From CAZVAR01 sp964625225 (lineage in GTDB: Bacteria; Pseudomonadota; Alphaproteobacteria; JAJUGE01): a stretch of 28,607 nt of DNA. The stretch is taken from contig CAZVAR010000028.1 of assembly GCA_964625225.1 (NCBI GenBank), positions 1 through 28,607 on the forward strand. Direction: 5' to 3'. Position 1 is the stretch's first letter. Every line of letters starts with the position of its first letter. Shown here in pieces: positions 1 through 8,095 of this stretch. The position numbers and the translations under genes were made by a program. The notes under the pieces were generated by a model. The model saw nothing but the letters and a program-made list of their open reading frames with translations. It was not told where the DNA came from and ran no database searches.

Positions 1-27
1 CGGCGCGGGCTGGGCGGCAGCGGTCAT
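1..27 (-). CDS. 5' end of a divergent gene, truncated by the window edge
   Basis: An ATG on the minus strand at 27-25 opens a frame that runs off the window and reads M-T-A-A-A-Q-P-A-P. A good ribosome binding site, CGGAGAT (minus strand, 37-31), lies 3 bases before the ATG. Only nine residues are visible, so no product can be assigned. It diverges from the thioesterase gene, with about 90 bases between the two starts that must hold both promoters. Confidence 0.4.
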
Positions 28-115
28 AGGATCTCCGTTGCATGCTTATCGTCCGGAAAGTTACAGGATATGAGGGTGCGATTCATGCTTGCCCAGGACC
101 GTAGGAACCGCGCCC

Positions 116-541
116 ATGCCGAAGATCACCGCTGCGCAGTTCGAGAGGATCGTCCGCGAAGGTGTTCCCATGGGCGGACAGCTCGATCCGCGGGTGATCC
201 GTCTCGAACCCGGCCGTGCCGTGCTCCGCATTCCCTACAAGCCGGAGTTCGTGCGCCCCGGCGGCAGCATCACGGGGCCGGTCGTCATGGCGTTGGCCGA
301 CATCACCATGTACGCGCTGGTGATGACCCGGCTCGGCCCGCTGGAGCAGGCGGTAACGACGCATCTGAGCGTCGCCTTCATGCGCCGTCCGGCGCTGGCG
401 CCGCTGGTTGCGGAGGGGCGCCTCCTGAAGCTCGGCCGTCGGCTCGCCTTTGGCGACGTGCTGATCTTCAGCGAGGACGATCCGGAGCCGGTGGCGCAGG
501 CCTCGGTGACCTACTCGGTGCCGCCTGCCGTGGGGCCCTAA
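116..541 (+). CDS. PaaI-type hotdog-fold thioesterase
   Basis: This 141-residue protein is the usual length of a single-domain hotdog thioesterase of the PaaI/4HBT superfamily, enzymes that hydrolyse acyl-CoA thioesters in the cytoplasm. The stretch GGSITGPVVMALADITMYAL (about residues 48-67) fits the central hot-dog helix with an active-site acidic residue. THLSVAFMRRP (about 83-93) is the typical following beta strand. I chose ATG 116 because AGGAA at 103-107 sits 8 bases upstream; a TTG at 89 in the same frame would add nine residues without a better binding site. The substrate cannot be told from sequence. It precedes rplM by 136 bases and probably has separate transcription. Confidence 0.8.
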   Translation: MPKITAAQFERIVREGVPMGGQLDPRVIRLEPGRAVLRIPYKPEFVRPGGSITGPVVMALADITMYALVMTRLGPLEQAVTTHLSVAFMRRPALAPLVAEGRLLKLGRRLAFGDVLIFSEDDPEPVAQASVTYSVPPAVGP

Positions 542-602
542 TTGGCATGCGCTACCATCGTAGCGTCAAAAAAGCGATTGAAACTCCAGCCACATTTCCC
601 AA

Positions 603-630
603 TTGACAGCCGGTTCGCGCATGGCATAGT
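603..630 (+). promoter_or_regulatory. Putative sigma-70 promoter for rplM-rpsI
   Basis: A perfect -35 hexamer TTGACA (603-608) is followed after 16 bases by CATAGT (625-630), which matches four of six -10 positions. The predicted transcript start is about 40 bases before the rplM ATG. This is a motif match only. Confidence 0.5.
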
Positions 631-677
631 CCGACGCCTTCGCGGCAACGCCCCGACATCGCGACGAGCGAGTGATC

Positions 678-1142
678 ATGAAGACCTACTCCGCCAAGCC
701 CGCCGAGATCGAGCGGAAATGGGTGCTGATCGACGCCGACGGCGTCGTGCTCGGCCGCCTGGCATCGCTGATCGCCACGCGGCTGCGCGGCAAGCACAAG
801 CCCGGCTATACGCCCCATCTCGACTGCGGCGACCACATCGTCGTCATCAATGCCGAGAAGGTGCGACTCACCGGCAATAAACTGACCCAGAAGAAGTATT
901 ACTGGCACAGCGGCTATCCGGGCGGCATCAAGGAGCGGACCGCCGGCAAGATCCTCGGCGGCAAGTTCCCCGAGCGGGTCATCGAAAAGGCGGTGGAGCG
1001 CATGATTCCGCGCGGTCCTCTCGGCCGCGAGGTTCTCCGTAAGCTGCACGTCTATGCCGGCGCGGAGCATCCGCATGCGGCGCAGCAGCCGGAAACGCTG
1101 GATGTCGCGGCGATGAACCCGAAGAACAAGAGGAGCGCGTAA
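678..1142 (+). CDS. rplM: 50S ribosomal protein L13
   Basis: This 154-residue protein is the standard bacterial L13, an early-assembling protein of the large subunit. It opens MKTYSAKPAEIERKW and carries LGRLAS (about 26-31), GDHIVVINA (about 50-58), KKYYWHSGYPGG (about 73-84) and GMIPRGPLGR-like MIPRGPLGR (about 110-118), all typical of the family. I chose ATG 678; a GTG two codons upstream at 672 is in frame but not expected for L13. It is followed after 3 bases by rpsI, the conserved L13-S9 pair, and lies behind a good sigma-70-like promoter. Confidence 0.97.
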   Translation: MKTYSAKPAEIERKWVLIDADGVVLGRLASLIATRLRGKHKPGYTPHLDCGDHIVVINAEKVRLTGNKLTQKKYYWHSGYPGGIKERTAGKILGGKFPERVIEKAVERMIPRGPLGREVLRKLHVYAGAEHPHAAQQPETLDVAAMNPKNKRSA

Positions 1143-1145
1143 CCC

Positions 1146-1631
1146 ATGGCCGAAGCCACAACGCTGGCCGATCTGCGTACCGCGCTCGGCGGCGGCACCG
1201 CTCCCGAGACCGAGGCCGCCCTGCCCGAGCCGAAGCTGGACCCCCAGGGCCGCGCTTATGCGACCGGTCGGCGCAAGGATGCCGTCGCCCGCGTCTGGAT
1301 CAAGCCCGGCAGCGGCCGGATCACCGTCAACGGCCGTGACGGCAACGACTATTTCGGCCGCGCCACGCTGCGGCAGATCATCGTGCAGCCCTTCAGTGCC
1401 GCCAACCGCGAGAACCAGTACGATGTCTGGTGCACCGTGAAGGGCGGTGGCCTTTCCGGGCAGGCCGGCGCGATGCGGCATGGCATCAGTCGGGCGCTGA
1501 CCTATTATGAGCCGGCGCTGCGCCCGGCGCTGAAGGCAGGCGGATTCCTTACCCGCGACCCGCGTGTCGTGGAGCGCAAGAAGTACGGCAAGGCCAAGGC
1601 GCGACGTAGCTTCCAGTTCTCGAAGCGCTAG
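1146..1631 (+). CDS. rpsI: 30S ribosomal protein S9
   Basis: This 161-residue protein is S9, whose C-terminal tail reaches the P-site tRNA in the small subunit. The conserved core starts at YATGRRKDAVARVW (about residues 38-51), includes KGGGLSGQAGAMRHGISRAL (about 98-117) and ends in the basic tail RRSFQFSKR. The N-terminal extension of about 35 residues, rich in Ala and Glu, is the form common in alphaproteobacteria and longer than the 130-residue E. coli protein. It starts 3 bases after rplM stops and is followed by a strong rho-independent terminator. Confidence 0.97.
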   Translation: MAEATTLADLRTALGGGTAPETEAALPEPKLDPQGRAYATGRRKDAVARVWIKPGSGRITVNGRDGNDYFGRATLRQIIVQPFSAANRENQYDVWCTVKGGGLSGQAGAMRHGISRALTYYEPALRPALKAGGFLTRDPRVVERKKYGKAKARRSFQFSKR

Positions 1632-1655
1632 GCTGTCCCCGAGCAGCCGGCCGCC

Positions 1656-1685
1656 AAAGGGCGTCCTCTCGGGGGCGCCCTTTTG
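1656..1685 (+). terminator. Rho-independent terminator after rpsI
   Basis: AAAGGGCG (1656-1663) pairs perfectly with CGCCCTTT (1676-1683). The loop is C/G rich and may add two more pairs. The hairpin runs into TTTTGT (1681-1686). It begins 24 bases after the rpsI stop codon and ends the L13-S9 transcript. Confidence 0.85.
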
Positions 1686-1723
1686 TCTATGCTGTCAGCA
1701 TCCTTCGGAACGGAGCCTCGCCC

Positions 1724-2776
1724 ATGTCCACCGCCTCTAACCGGGTCCGGGTCGCGATCCTCGGCGCCAGCGGCTATACCGGCGCCGAGCTGCTGCGGTT
1801 GCTTGCGCACCATCCCAACGTCTCGATTGCGGCGCTGACGGCAGACCGCCAGGCCGGCAAGGCGATCGCCGAGGTGTTCCCGCATCTGGCGCCGCTCGAC
1901 CTGCCGCGCCTGACGAAGATCGACGAGGTCGACTGGTCGGCGGTCGAGATCGTGTTCTGCGCTCTGCCGCACGGTACCACGCAGGAGGTGATCGCCGCCC
2001 TGCCTGCGCAGGTGAAGGTGGTCGACCTCTCGGCGGACTTCCGGCTCCATGACGTCGCCACCTATGCCGAATGGTACGGACACGCGCATCGGGCTCCTGA
2101 CCTGCAAAAGGAGGCCGTCTACGGCCTGACCGAGATCTGGCGGGAGGATGTCCGGAAGGCCCGTCTGGTCGCCAATCCCGGCTGCTATCCGACCAGTGTC
2201 CAACTGCCGCTGATCCCGCTCCTCGAGGCGGATGCGATCGACGCGGACGACATCGTGATCGACGCCAAGTCCGGCGTCACCGGTGCGGGGCGCTCCGTGC
2301 GCGAGGACCTGCTGTTCACGGAGGTGCAGGACGCCATCCACGCCTACGGCGTCGGCCGGCACCGGCACACGCCGGAGATCGAGCAGGGGCTCAGCCGGGC
2401 CGCAGGCCGGGAGATCAAGGTCAGCTTCACGCCGCACCTGATGCCGATGAACCGCGGCATTCTGTCGACGATCTATGTGCGGCTGAGAAACGGAGCGACC
2501 GTCGACGGGCTGCGTGCGACGCTGCAGCAGCGCTATGTCGGCGAGCCGTTCGTCAAGGTCCTGCCCGAGGGCAGCCTGCCGGCGACACGGCATGTGCGCG
2601 GCTCCAACTACTGCTTCATCGGGATCGCCAAAGACCGGCAGTCGCACCGCGCCATCCTGATCAGCGCCATCGACAATCTGGTGAAGGGGGCTTCGGGCGC
2701 TGCGGTGCAGAACATGAACGTCATGCTCGGGCTGCCGGAGACCACCGCGCTAGCGCAGGAGGCGATGTTCCCGTAA
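1724..2776 (+). CDS. argC: N-acetyl-gamma-glutamyl-phosphate reductase
   Basis: ArgC makes N-acetylglutamate semialdehyde from N-acetylglutamyl phosphate with NADPH, the third step of arginine synthesis. The 350-residue length is that of the long ArgC type. The NADP-binding loop is GASGYTGAEL (about residues 14-23), and the catalytic cysteine is C154 in NPGCYPTS. HLMPMNRGILSTIY (about 238-251) and GSNYCFIG (about 303-310) are further family signatures. The gene has its own ATG 93 bases after rpsI and follows that operon's terminator. The TauE-type exporter starts 39 bases after its stop and may be co-transcribed. Confidence 0.95.
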   Translation: MSTASNRVRVAILGASGYTGAELLRLLAHHPNVSIAALTADRQAGKAIAEVFPHLAPLDLPRLTKIDEVDWSAVEIVFCALPHGTTQEVIAALPAQVKVVDLSADFRLHDVATYAEWYGHAHRAPDLQKEAVYGLTEIWREDVRKARLVANPGCYPTSVQLPLIPLLEADAIDADDIVIDAKSGVTGAGRSVREDLLFTEVQDAIHAYGVGRHRHTPEIEQGLSRAAGREIKVSFTPHLMPMNRGILSTIYVRLRNGATVDGLRATLQQRYVGEPFVKVLPEGSLPATRHVRGSNYCFIGIAKDRQSHRAILISAIDNLVKGASGAAVQNMNVMLGLPETTALAQEAMFP

Positions 2777-2815
2777 GACGGCGGGCTCGAACGCCGCCGG
2801 TCCGACGGGGGCGCC

Positions 2816-3556
2816 ATGACCTTCGGGCTCGTCCTCGTGGTGACCCTCGGGACACTGGCGGGCGGGTTCGTATCCGGCCTGTCCGGCTTCGCCTTCGGCA
2901 TGGTCGCGTTGAGCATCTGGATCTGGTCGCTCGACCCGCAGATGCTCGCGCCGATGGTCGTCTTCGGCTCGTTGGTGGCGCAGCTCGCGTCGCTCGGTGT
3001 CGTAAGGCGCGGCTTGGTCTGGCGACGGCTCCTGCCTTTCCTGGTCGGCGGTGCGGCCGGGGTGCCGCTCGGCTTCCTGCTGCTGCGGCTGATCGACCCG
3101 ACGGAGTTCCGCGCCGCGGTCGGGGCGGTACTGGTCGTCTACTGTTCCTTCATGCTGCTGCGTCCGGAGCTGCCACCCTCGGCATGGGGCGGCCGGGTCG
3201 CGGACGTCGTCGCGGGCTTCGTCGGAGGCACGATGGGCGGGCTGGCCGGACTGAGCGGCCCGGTGCCGACGATCTGGTGCATGCTGCGCGGATGGGAGAA
3301 GGAGGTCCAGCGCGCGGTCTTCCAGAGCTTCAACCTCGCCATGCACGTCATCACCCTCACGGTGTATGCGTCCGGGGGGTTGTTGACGCCGGCGATCGGG
3401 ACGGTGTTCGCCGTGATGCTGCCGGCGGTCCTGCTGTCGACCTGGCTCGGCACGCGACTCTATCGGCGCCTCAGCGATTCCGGGTTCCGGCTGGTCGTGC
3501 TGTGCCTGCTGCTGCTCTCCGGCACCGTCCTCTTGATCTCGGCCATGATCGGATAA
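2816..3556 (+). CDS. TauE/SafE family (DUF81) membrane exporter
   Basis: This 246-residue, very hydrophobic protein belongs to the TauE/SafE family of inner-membrane proteins proposed to export sulfite or organosulfur anions. It shows the two-fold repeat of the family: FVSGLSGFAFGMVAL near the N-terminus (about residues 19-33) and FVGGTMGGLAGLSGPVPTIW near residues 138-157. I see about seven to eight possible membrane spans. ATG 2816 follows argC by 39 bases. The transported substrate is not predictable and the argC neighbourhood gives no clear hint. Confidence 0.85.
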   Translation: MTFGLVLVVTLGTLAGGFVSGLSGFAFGMVALSIWIWSLDPQMLAPMVVFGSLVAQLASLGVVRRGLVWRRLLPFLVGGAAGVPLGFLLLRLIDPTEFRAAVGAVLVVYCSFMLLRPELPPSAWGGRVADVVAGFVGGTMGGLAGLSGPVPTIWCMLRGWEKEVQRAVFQSFNLAMHVITLTVYASGGLLTPAIGTVFAVMLPAVLLSTWLGTRLYRRLSDSGFRLVVLCLLLLSGTVLLISAMIG

Positions 3557-3584
3557 TGCCGGCGCACGGCCATGGCGGCCGGCA
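3557..3584. terminator. Hairpin between the convergent exporter gene and phaC
   Basis: TGCCGGC (3557-3563) pairs with GCCGGCA (3578-3584) directly after the exporter stop codon. The 14-base loop contains GCCATGGC, itself a palindrome. There is no T tract on either side, so it is at best a weak or factor-assisted terminator. It lies between two convergent genes. Confidence 0.35.
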
Positions 3585-3655
3585 GCATTGAAGCGTGGAC
3601 TGTCGGGTCCATCCCATGGGACGGCGAGAGCCCGCGGATCGGCGCTCCTGTAAGA

Positions 3656-5446
3656 CTAAGCCTTCGCCGCCACGTAGCTGCCCGGCGCGTCCTCGAGAGG
3701 CTTCAGGCCACCTTCGCCGGGCTTGCGCGCAGCCACCTTCGGGCCGCCGAATTGCGCGACCCATTCGGCCCAGACCGGCCACCAGGAGCCGGGGTGTTCG
3801 GTCGCGCCGGCTAGCCAAGCCTCCGGATCCGCTGGTGTTTCGTCGTTGGTCCAGTGCGAATATTTGTTCGCCGCTGGCGGGTTGATGACGCCGGCGATAT
3901 GGCCGGAGGCGGCGAGCACGAACCGGGTCGGGCCGGAATAGAGCTGCGTGCCGCGATACACCGTCTTCCACGGCGCGATATGGTCCTCGCGGCTTGCCAG
4001 GATGAAGCTCGGCACCTTGATCTTACGAAGGTCGATCGGCACTCCTGCAAGCGTGATCCCGCCCGGCTGGGCCAGACGGTTGTGCTGGTACATGTTGCGC
4101 AGATAGAAGCTGTGCATCGCCGCCGGCATGCGGGTGGCGTCCGAATTCCAGTAGAGCAGGTCGAACGGGAAGGGGTCCCTTCCCAGCAGATAATTATTGA
4201 TGACGAAAGACCAGATCAGATCATTGGATCGGAGCATGTTAAAGGTGTTGGCCATGCTGGATCCCTCCAGATAGCCCGTTTCCTCCATGCGCTGTTCGAT
4301 GCTCTTCAGCTGATCTTCGTCGATGAAGACCTCTAGGTCGCCGACCTCGGTGAAGTCGACCATCGCGGCGAAATAGGTCGCGCTCTTGAAGCGCGTGTCG
4401 CGCTTCGCGGCCATGTAGGCAAGCGTCGAGGCAAGCAGCGTTCCGCCCAGACAGTAGCCGATCACGTTGGCGTCGCGTTCGCCGATCGCCTGCTGAATGG
4501 CATCGAGCGCGGCCAGCGGTCCCTCCTGCATGTAGTCCTCGAAGCTTTTCTGCGCGAGGCGCTCGTCCGGGTTCACCCAGGAGATCACGAACACGGTGTG
4601 TCCCTGCTCGGTCGCCCACTTGATGAACGAGTTCTTCGGCTGCAGGTCGAGGATGTAGAACTTGTTGATCCAGGGCGGAATGATCAGCAGAGGTCGCTTG
4701 AATACCTTCTCGGTCGTCGGCTCGTATTGCAGGAGCTGCATCAGGTCGTTCTGAAATATGACCTTTCCCGGCGTCACCGCGATATTGTGGCCGACCCGGA
4801 AGGCCTCCATGTCGGTCTGGCGGATCCGCAGTGCACCCTTGCCGGCTTCTAAATCGTTCAGCAAGTTGCTGAGACCCTTGACCAGGTTCTCGCCGCGAGT
4901 TTCGATCGTCTCGCGCAGCACCTTCGGATTGGTAAGCACGAAGTTGCTGGGCGCCATGGCGTCGACGAACTGCTTTGTGTAGAACTCGACTTTGCGCTTG
5001 GTGTGATCGTCCAGCCCCTCGACCTCCTGGACCAGGTTCCGTATCCAGTTCGCGGTCAGCAGGTAAGATTGCTTGATGTAGTCGAACAGGAAGTTCTCCT
5101 GCCAGGCCGGGTCCTTGAAGCGTGCATCGCCCTTGGCCGGCTCGGCCACCGGGTCGGCCTGCTCGCCCAGCATGCGTCGGCTCGCGGTCTGCCAGAGCTT
5201 CAGATACTGGCCCCAAAGCTCGGTCTGCGCCTCCACCAGCTTCGTCGGGTTGGCCATCATTTGCGCGGTCAGCTCCATGAAGGCACGACCGACGCCGTAA
5301 GGGTCGGGGCCGAAGCGCGCCTCCCGGGCATTGCGTGCCAGGAACTCCGACATGATTCGCTGGCTCTGCTCGGCGATCCGGGTGAAGTTCTTCGCCAACT
5401 CGTTTGGATCGGGAAGAATGTCGCGCGTGCCCGTCTGCTCGGCCAT
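3656..5446 (-). CDS. phaC: Class I poly(3-hydroxyalkanoate) synthase
   Basis: PhaC polymerises (R)-3-hydroxyacyl-CoA into polyhydroxyalkanoate on the granule surface. The 596-residue length and sequence fit class I synthases, with the PhaC N-terminal domain (about residues 60-260) followed by the alpha/beta-hydrolase core. The lipase-like box is GYCLGG with nucleophile C332. The other triad members are D488 in SREDHIAP and H516 in SGHIAGVINPP. I chose ATG 5446 because AGGGGAC lies about 6 bases upstream on the minus strand; the frame stays open for 75 more codons, but those have no family resemblance and include repetitive Arg/Pro. The gene stands alone and diverges from a lipoprotein gene. 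No phasin, phaA, phaB or phaR gene is seen in the window. Confidence 0.96.
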   Translation of the reverse strand: MAEQTGTRDILPDPNELAKNFTRIAEQSQRIMSEFLARNAREARFGPDPYGVGRAFMELTAQMMANPTKLVEAQTELWGQYLKLWQTASRRMLGEQADPVAEPAKGDARFKDPAWQENFLFDYIKQSYLLTANWIRNLVQEVEGLDDHTKRKVEFYTKQFVDAMAPSNFVLTNPKVLRETIETRGENLVKGLSNLLNDLEAGKGALRIRQTDMEAFRVGHNIAVTPGKVIFQNDLMQLLQYEPTTEKVFKRPLLIIPPWINKFYILDLQPKNSFIKWATEQGHTVFVISWVNPDERLAQKSFEDYMQEGPLAALDAIQQAIGERDANVIGYCLGGTLLASTLAYMAAKRDTRFKSATYFAAMVDFTEVGDLEVFIDEDQLKSIEQRMEETGYLEGSSMANTFNMLRSNDLIWSFVINNYLLGRDPFPFDLLYWNSDATRMPAAMHSFYLRNMYQHNRLAQPGGITLAGVPIDLRKIKVPSFILASREDHIAPWKTVYRGTQLYSGPTRFVLAASGHIAGVINPPAANKYSHWTNDETPADPEAWLAGATEHPGSWWPVWAEWVAQFGGPKVAARKPGEGGLKPLEDAPGSYVAAKA

Positions 5447-5595
5447 CTCAGCGTCCCCTGTGCCGGTTTTGCCGCGCCGGCGGACGACCGCCGACGTTCC
5501 GTACGCCGTTGCCCCTGTGGTATTAACATGGGCACGCGGTCGCCGCGACGGAAGTGGCCGGTCTGCTGGTGAATGGGGGAGCACGGAGCCGCATG

Positions 5596-6798
5596 ATGAG
5601 CGTGGAGAGAGGCGCCGGCCGGGGCGCGGTGCGTGGCGGTATCTTCGGGCGCCGCCTGATCCTTGCGGCACTGCTACCGCTTGCTGCCTGTTCCTCGGTG
5701 CCGGACGAACTGAACCCGGCCGAATGGTATCGCGGTGTCAGTGGCTGGTTCCGTTCCGACGATGCCCCCGCCGACGACATGCGAACGGCTTCCGCCCCCG
5801 ATGCCGGGATCGTCGCCAGTCGGCCGGTCGATGCCAGTCGGCCCTATCCCGAACTTTCGGCGGTCCCGGAGCCGCCGCGGCCCACCCTGGACCCGGGGCA
5901 GCGGATCGCTCTGGCCGAAACCCTGCAGGAAGACCGCCGGACGGCTCGGCAGGACGACGCGATGCTCCGCCAGGCGGTACCTGCGCCGCCTTCGGGGGCC
6001 GGCCTGGCCCCGCCCCCTGCGCGGACCGCCCTTGCCCCGGCCCCTGTCCCTGCGCCGCGCGTTGAGCATGTGCCGGTGGAATCGCTTCCGCCTGCTGCAG
6101 GCGGCGGTGTGGCCACGCTGCCGGGAGTGCGCTACGCGATCCCGCCGCGACCGCCCGTCGCGCCGCCGCAGCCACTTTCGCCCCAACAGGGCCGCCTGCA
6201 TTCCTCGGTGCAGGCGATGCCGGTCCAGATTGCCGACGTCGAGGCGTTCTTCGGTGAGGTTGCCGGATGGGGTGCGGCGGCGGTGTACAGTTCCGACAGC
6301 GTCCTGTCCGCGCGTGCGCCGGTCGCACCGCCGCAGCCGCTTTCGGGGCGCGGCCTGCAGCCGCAATTGTCCGCGCCGGTCGGCGCCGCGCCGATACCGG
6401 GGAGCACGGCTGCCGTCTGGGCGATCGACCGCCCGCCCTCGGTGTCCGCACAGGTGGCCAGCATCACGTTCCCCAACGGCGTATCCGCGCTGACCCCGTC
6501 GCAGCGCGCCCGCCTCCGTACGGTTGCCGAGATGTATCGCCGCTACGGCGGCACGCTATGGGTGGTCGGCCATGCCAGCCACCGCACGCCGGACATGCCG
6601 TTCACGCGCCACATGTTGGTTAATTACGGCATCTCGGTCGACCGCGCGAATGCCGTGGTGGATGCGCTGCGCGGTTTCGGGGTGCCGGAGGAGGCGATCG
6701 TCATGTCGGCGCGCTCCGACTGGGATCCCGTCTATTACGAGATGATGCCGGCGGGCGAGGCGCAGAACCGCCGCGTCGAAATTTACCTGTACTACTGA
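5596..6798 (+). CDS. OmpA-domain outer-membrane lipoprotein
   Basis: The protein has a basic start, a hydrophobic stretch and a lipobox LAAC with lipidation site C32, so it should be a lipoprotein. Residues about 33-280 are low complexity and rich in Pro/Ala; PVAPPQPLS occurs twice (about 187-195 and 242-250). The C-terminal 110 residues (about 289-400) form an OmpA-like peptidoglycan-binding domain, with VVGHAS, SVDRANAVVDAL and the terminal NRRVEIYL motif. It probably ties the outer membrane to the cell wall through the long Pro-rich linker. ATG 5596 has GGAG 7 bases upstream; ATG 5593 immediately before is equally in frame. It diverges from phaC, and alaC starts 73 bases downstream. The specific function is not known. 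Confidence 0.85.
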   Translation: MSVERGAGRGAVRGGIFGRRLILAALLPLAACSSVPDELNPAEWYRGVSGWFRSDDAPADDMRTASAPDAGIVASRPVDASRPYPELSAVPEPPRPTLDPGQRIALAETLQEDRRTARQDDAMLRQAVPAPPSGAGLAPPPARTALAPAPVPAPRVEHVPVESLPPAAGGGVATLPGVRYAIPPRPPVAPPQPLSPQQGRLHSSVQAMPVQIADVEAFFGEVAGWGAAAVYSSDSVLSARAPVAPPQPLSGRGLQPQLSAPVGAAPIPGSTAAVWAIDRPPSVSAQVASITFPNGVSALTPSQRARLRTVAEMYRRYGGTLWVVGHASHRTPDMPFTRHMLVNYGISVDRANAVVDALRGFGVPEEAIVMSARSDWDPVYYEMMPAGEAQNRRVEIYLYY

Positions 6799-6871
6799 CC
6801 CGGCTATATACCGCACAGACCGCGCCGGCCGGCGCCAGGCCGGCCGGGCCCTATCCAGGACCAGCCCTGCA

Positions 6872-8095
6872 ATGAATCCCGAGTTCCACAAGATCCGCCG
6901 CCTGCCGCCCTATCTCTTCGCCGAGGTCAACGCGATGAAGGAGCGGGCCCGGCAGGCCGGCGAGGACATCATCGATTTCGGGATGGGGAACCCGGACCGG
7001 CCCACCCCGCCACATATTGTCGAGAAGCTGATGGAAGCGGTCCGCAATCCGCGCACCCATCGCTATTCGACGTCCCGCGGCATCCCGGGGCTGCGCCGTG
7101 CTCTGGCGGGCTATTATGCCCGCCGGTTCGGCGTCGAGCTGGATCCGGATCGTGAGGTCGTCGTGACCCTCGGCTCGAAAGAGGGCCTCGCCAATCTTGC
7201 CCAGGCCATCACCTCGCCGGGCGACATCGTGCTGGTGCCCAACCCGAGCTACCCGATCCACCCCTATGGCTTCATCATCGCCGGTGCTTCCTTGCGCCAC
7301 TTGCCGGTCACGGACGGCTGCGACCTGATGAGCGAGCTGCGCCGTGCCGTGAGGCATTCGGTGCCTCCGCCGCTGGCCCTGCTGCTCAGCTACCCGGCCA
7401 ATCCCACCGCCAAGGTGGTCGATCTCGACTTCTATGGCGAGGTGGTCGAGTTCTGCCGGCATCACGGCATCTACGTGATTTCCGATATCGCCTATTCGGA
7501 GATCTATTTCGAAGGTGTGCCCCCGCCGTCGATCCTGCAGGTGCCAGGTGCGCGGGAGATCGCGGTCGAATTTACCTCGCTGAGCAAGACCTACTCGATG
7601 CCGGGCTGGCGGGTGGGTTTCTGCGCCGGCAATGCGCGTCTGGTCGGGGCGCTGGCGCGGGTGAAGTCCTATCTCGACTATGGCGCCTTCACCCCCATCC
7701 AGGTGGCCGCGACCGCGGCACTGAACGGGCCGCAGGACTGCGTCGCGGAGATTCGCGATCTCTACCGCAAGCGGCGGGACGTGCTGGTCGAATCGTTTGC
7801 CGCCGCCGGCTGGCCGGTCCCGCCGCCGTCCGCCACCATGTTTGCCTGGGCACCGATTCCGGAGCCGTTCCGCGATCTCGGATCACTCGAATTCGCCAAG
7901 TTGCTGCTCCGAGGCGCCAAGGTCGCAGTGTCGCCCGGCGTCGGCTTCGGCGAGTACGGGGAGGGCTACATCCGTCTCGCCCTGGTGGAGAACACGCAGC
8001 GCATTCGGCAGGCGGCACGGAACATCCGTCAGTTTCTGAGCTCCGGGCGTGCAATGGAGATGGTGGAGGCGGCGCACCGGGTGGCGGCACAGTGA
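6872..8095 (+). CDS. alaC: AlaC-type alanine aminotransferase
   Basis: This 407-residue class I PLP aminotransferase matches E. coli AlaC over its whole length: RLPPYLF, DFGMGNPD (about 35-42), THRYSTSRGIPGLRRA (about 62-77), LGSKEGLA, LVPNPSYPIH (about 121-130) and FAKLLL near the end. The PLP lysine is K239 in SLSKTYSMPGWRVGF, with D205, Y208 and R247 as cofactor or substrate residues. AlaC makes alanine from pyruvate and glutamate. In alphaproteobacteria close relatives are often labelled LL-diaminopimelate or aspartate aminotransferase, so the substrate is less certain than the family. It heads a tight operon: its stop overlaps the GTG of hom by four bases (GTGA). Confidence 0.87.
   Translation: MNPEFHKIRRLPPYLFAEVNAMKERARQAGEDIIDFGMGNPDRPTPPHIVEKLMEAVRNPRTHRYSTSRGIPGLRRALAGYYARRFGVELDPDREVVVTLGSKEGLANLAQAITSPGDIVLVPNPSYPIHPYGFIIAGASLRHLPVTDGCDLMSELRRAVRHSVPPPLALLLSYPANPTAKVVDLDFYGEVVEFCRHHGIYVISDIAYSEIYFEGVPPPSILQVPGAREIAVEFTSLSKTYSMPGWRVGFCAGNARLVGALARVKSYLDYGAFTPIQVAATAALNGPQDCVAEIRDLYRKRRDVLVESFAAAGWPVPPPSATMFAWAPIPEPFRDLGSLEFAKLLLRGAKVAVSPGVGFGEYGEGYIRLALVENTQRIRQAARNIRQFLSSGRAMEMVEAAHRVAAQ

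Noticed and set aside
550..565. CGCTAC-CATC-GTAGCG inverted repeat after the thioesterase gene
   Set aside because: The 6-bp stem is followed by TCAAAAAA, not by T residues, so it does not look like a terminator for the plus strand; it could be an operator but there is nothing to support that.
6799..6871. GGCCGGC inverted repeats between the OmpA lipoprotein gene and alaC
   Set aside because: A short GC palindrome without T tract; such repeats are expected by chance at this base composition.
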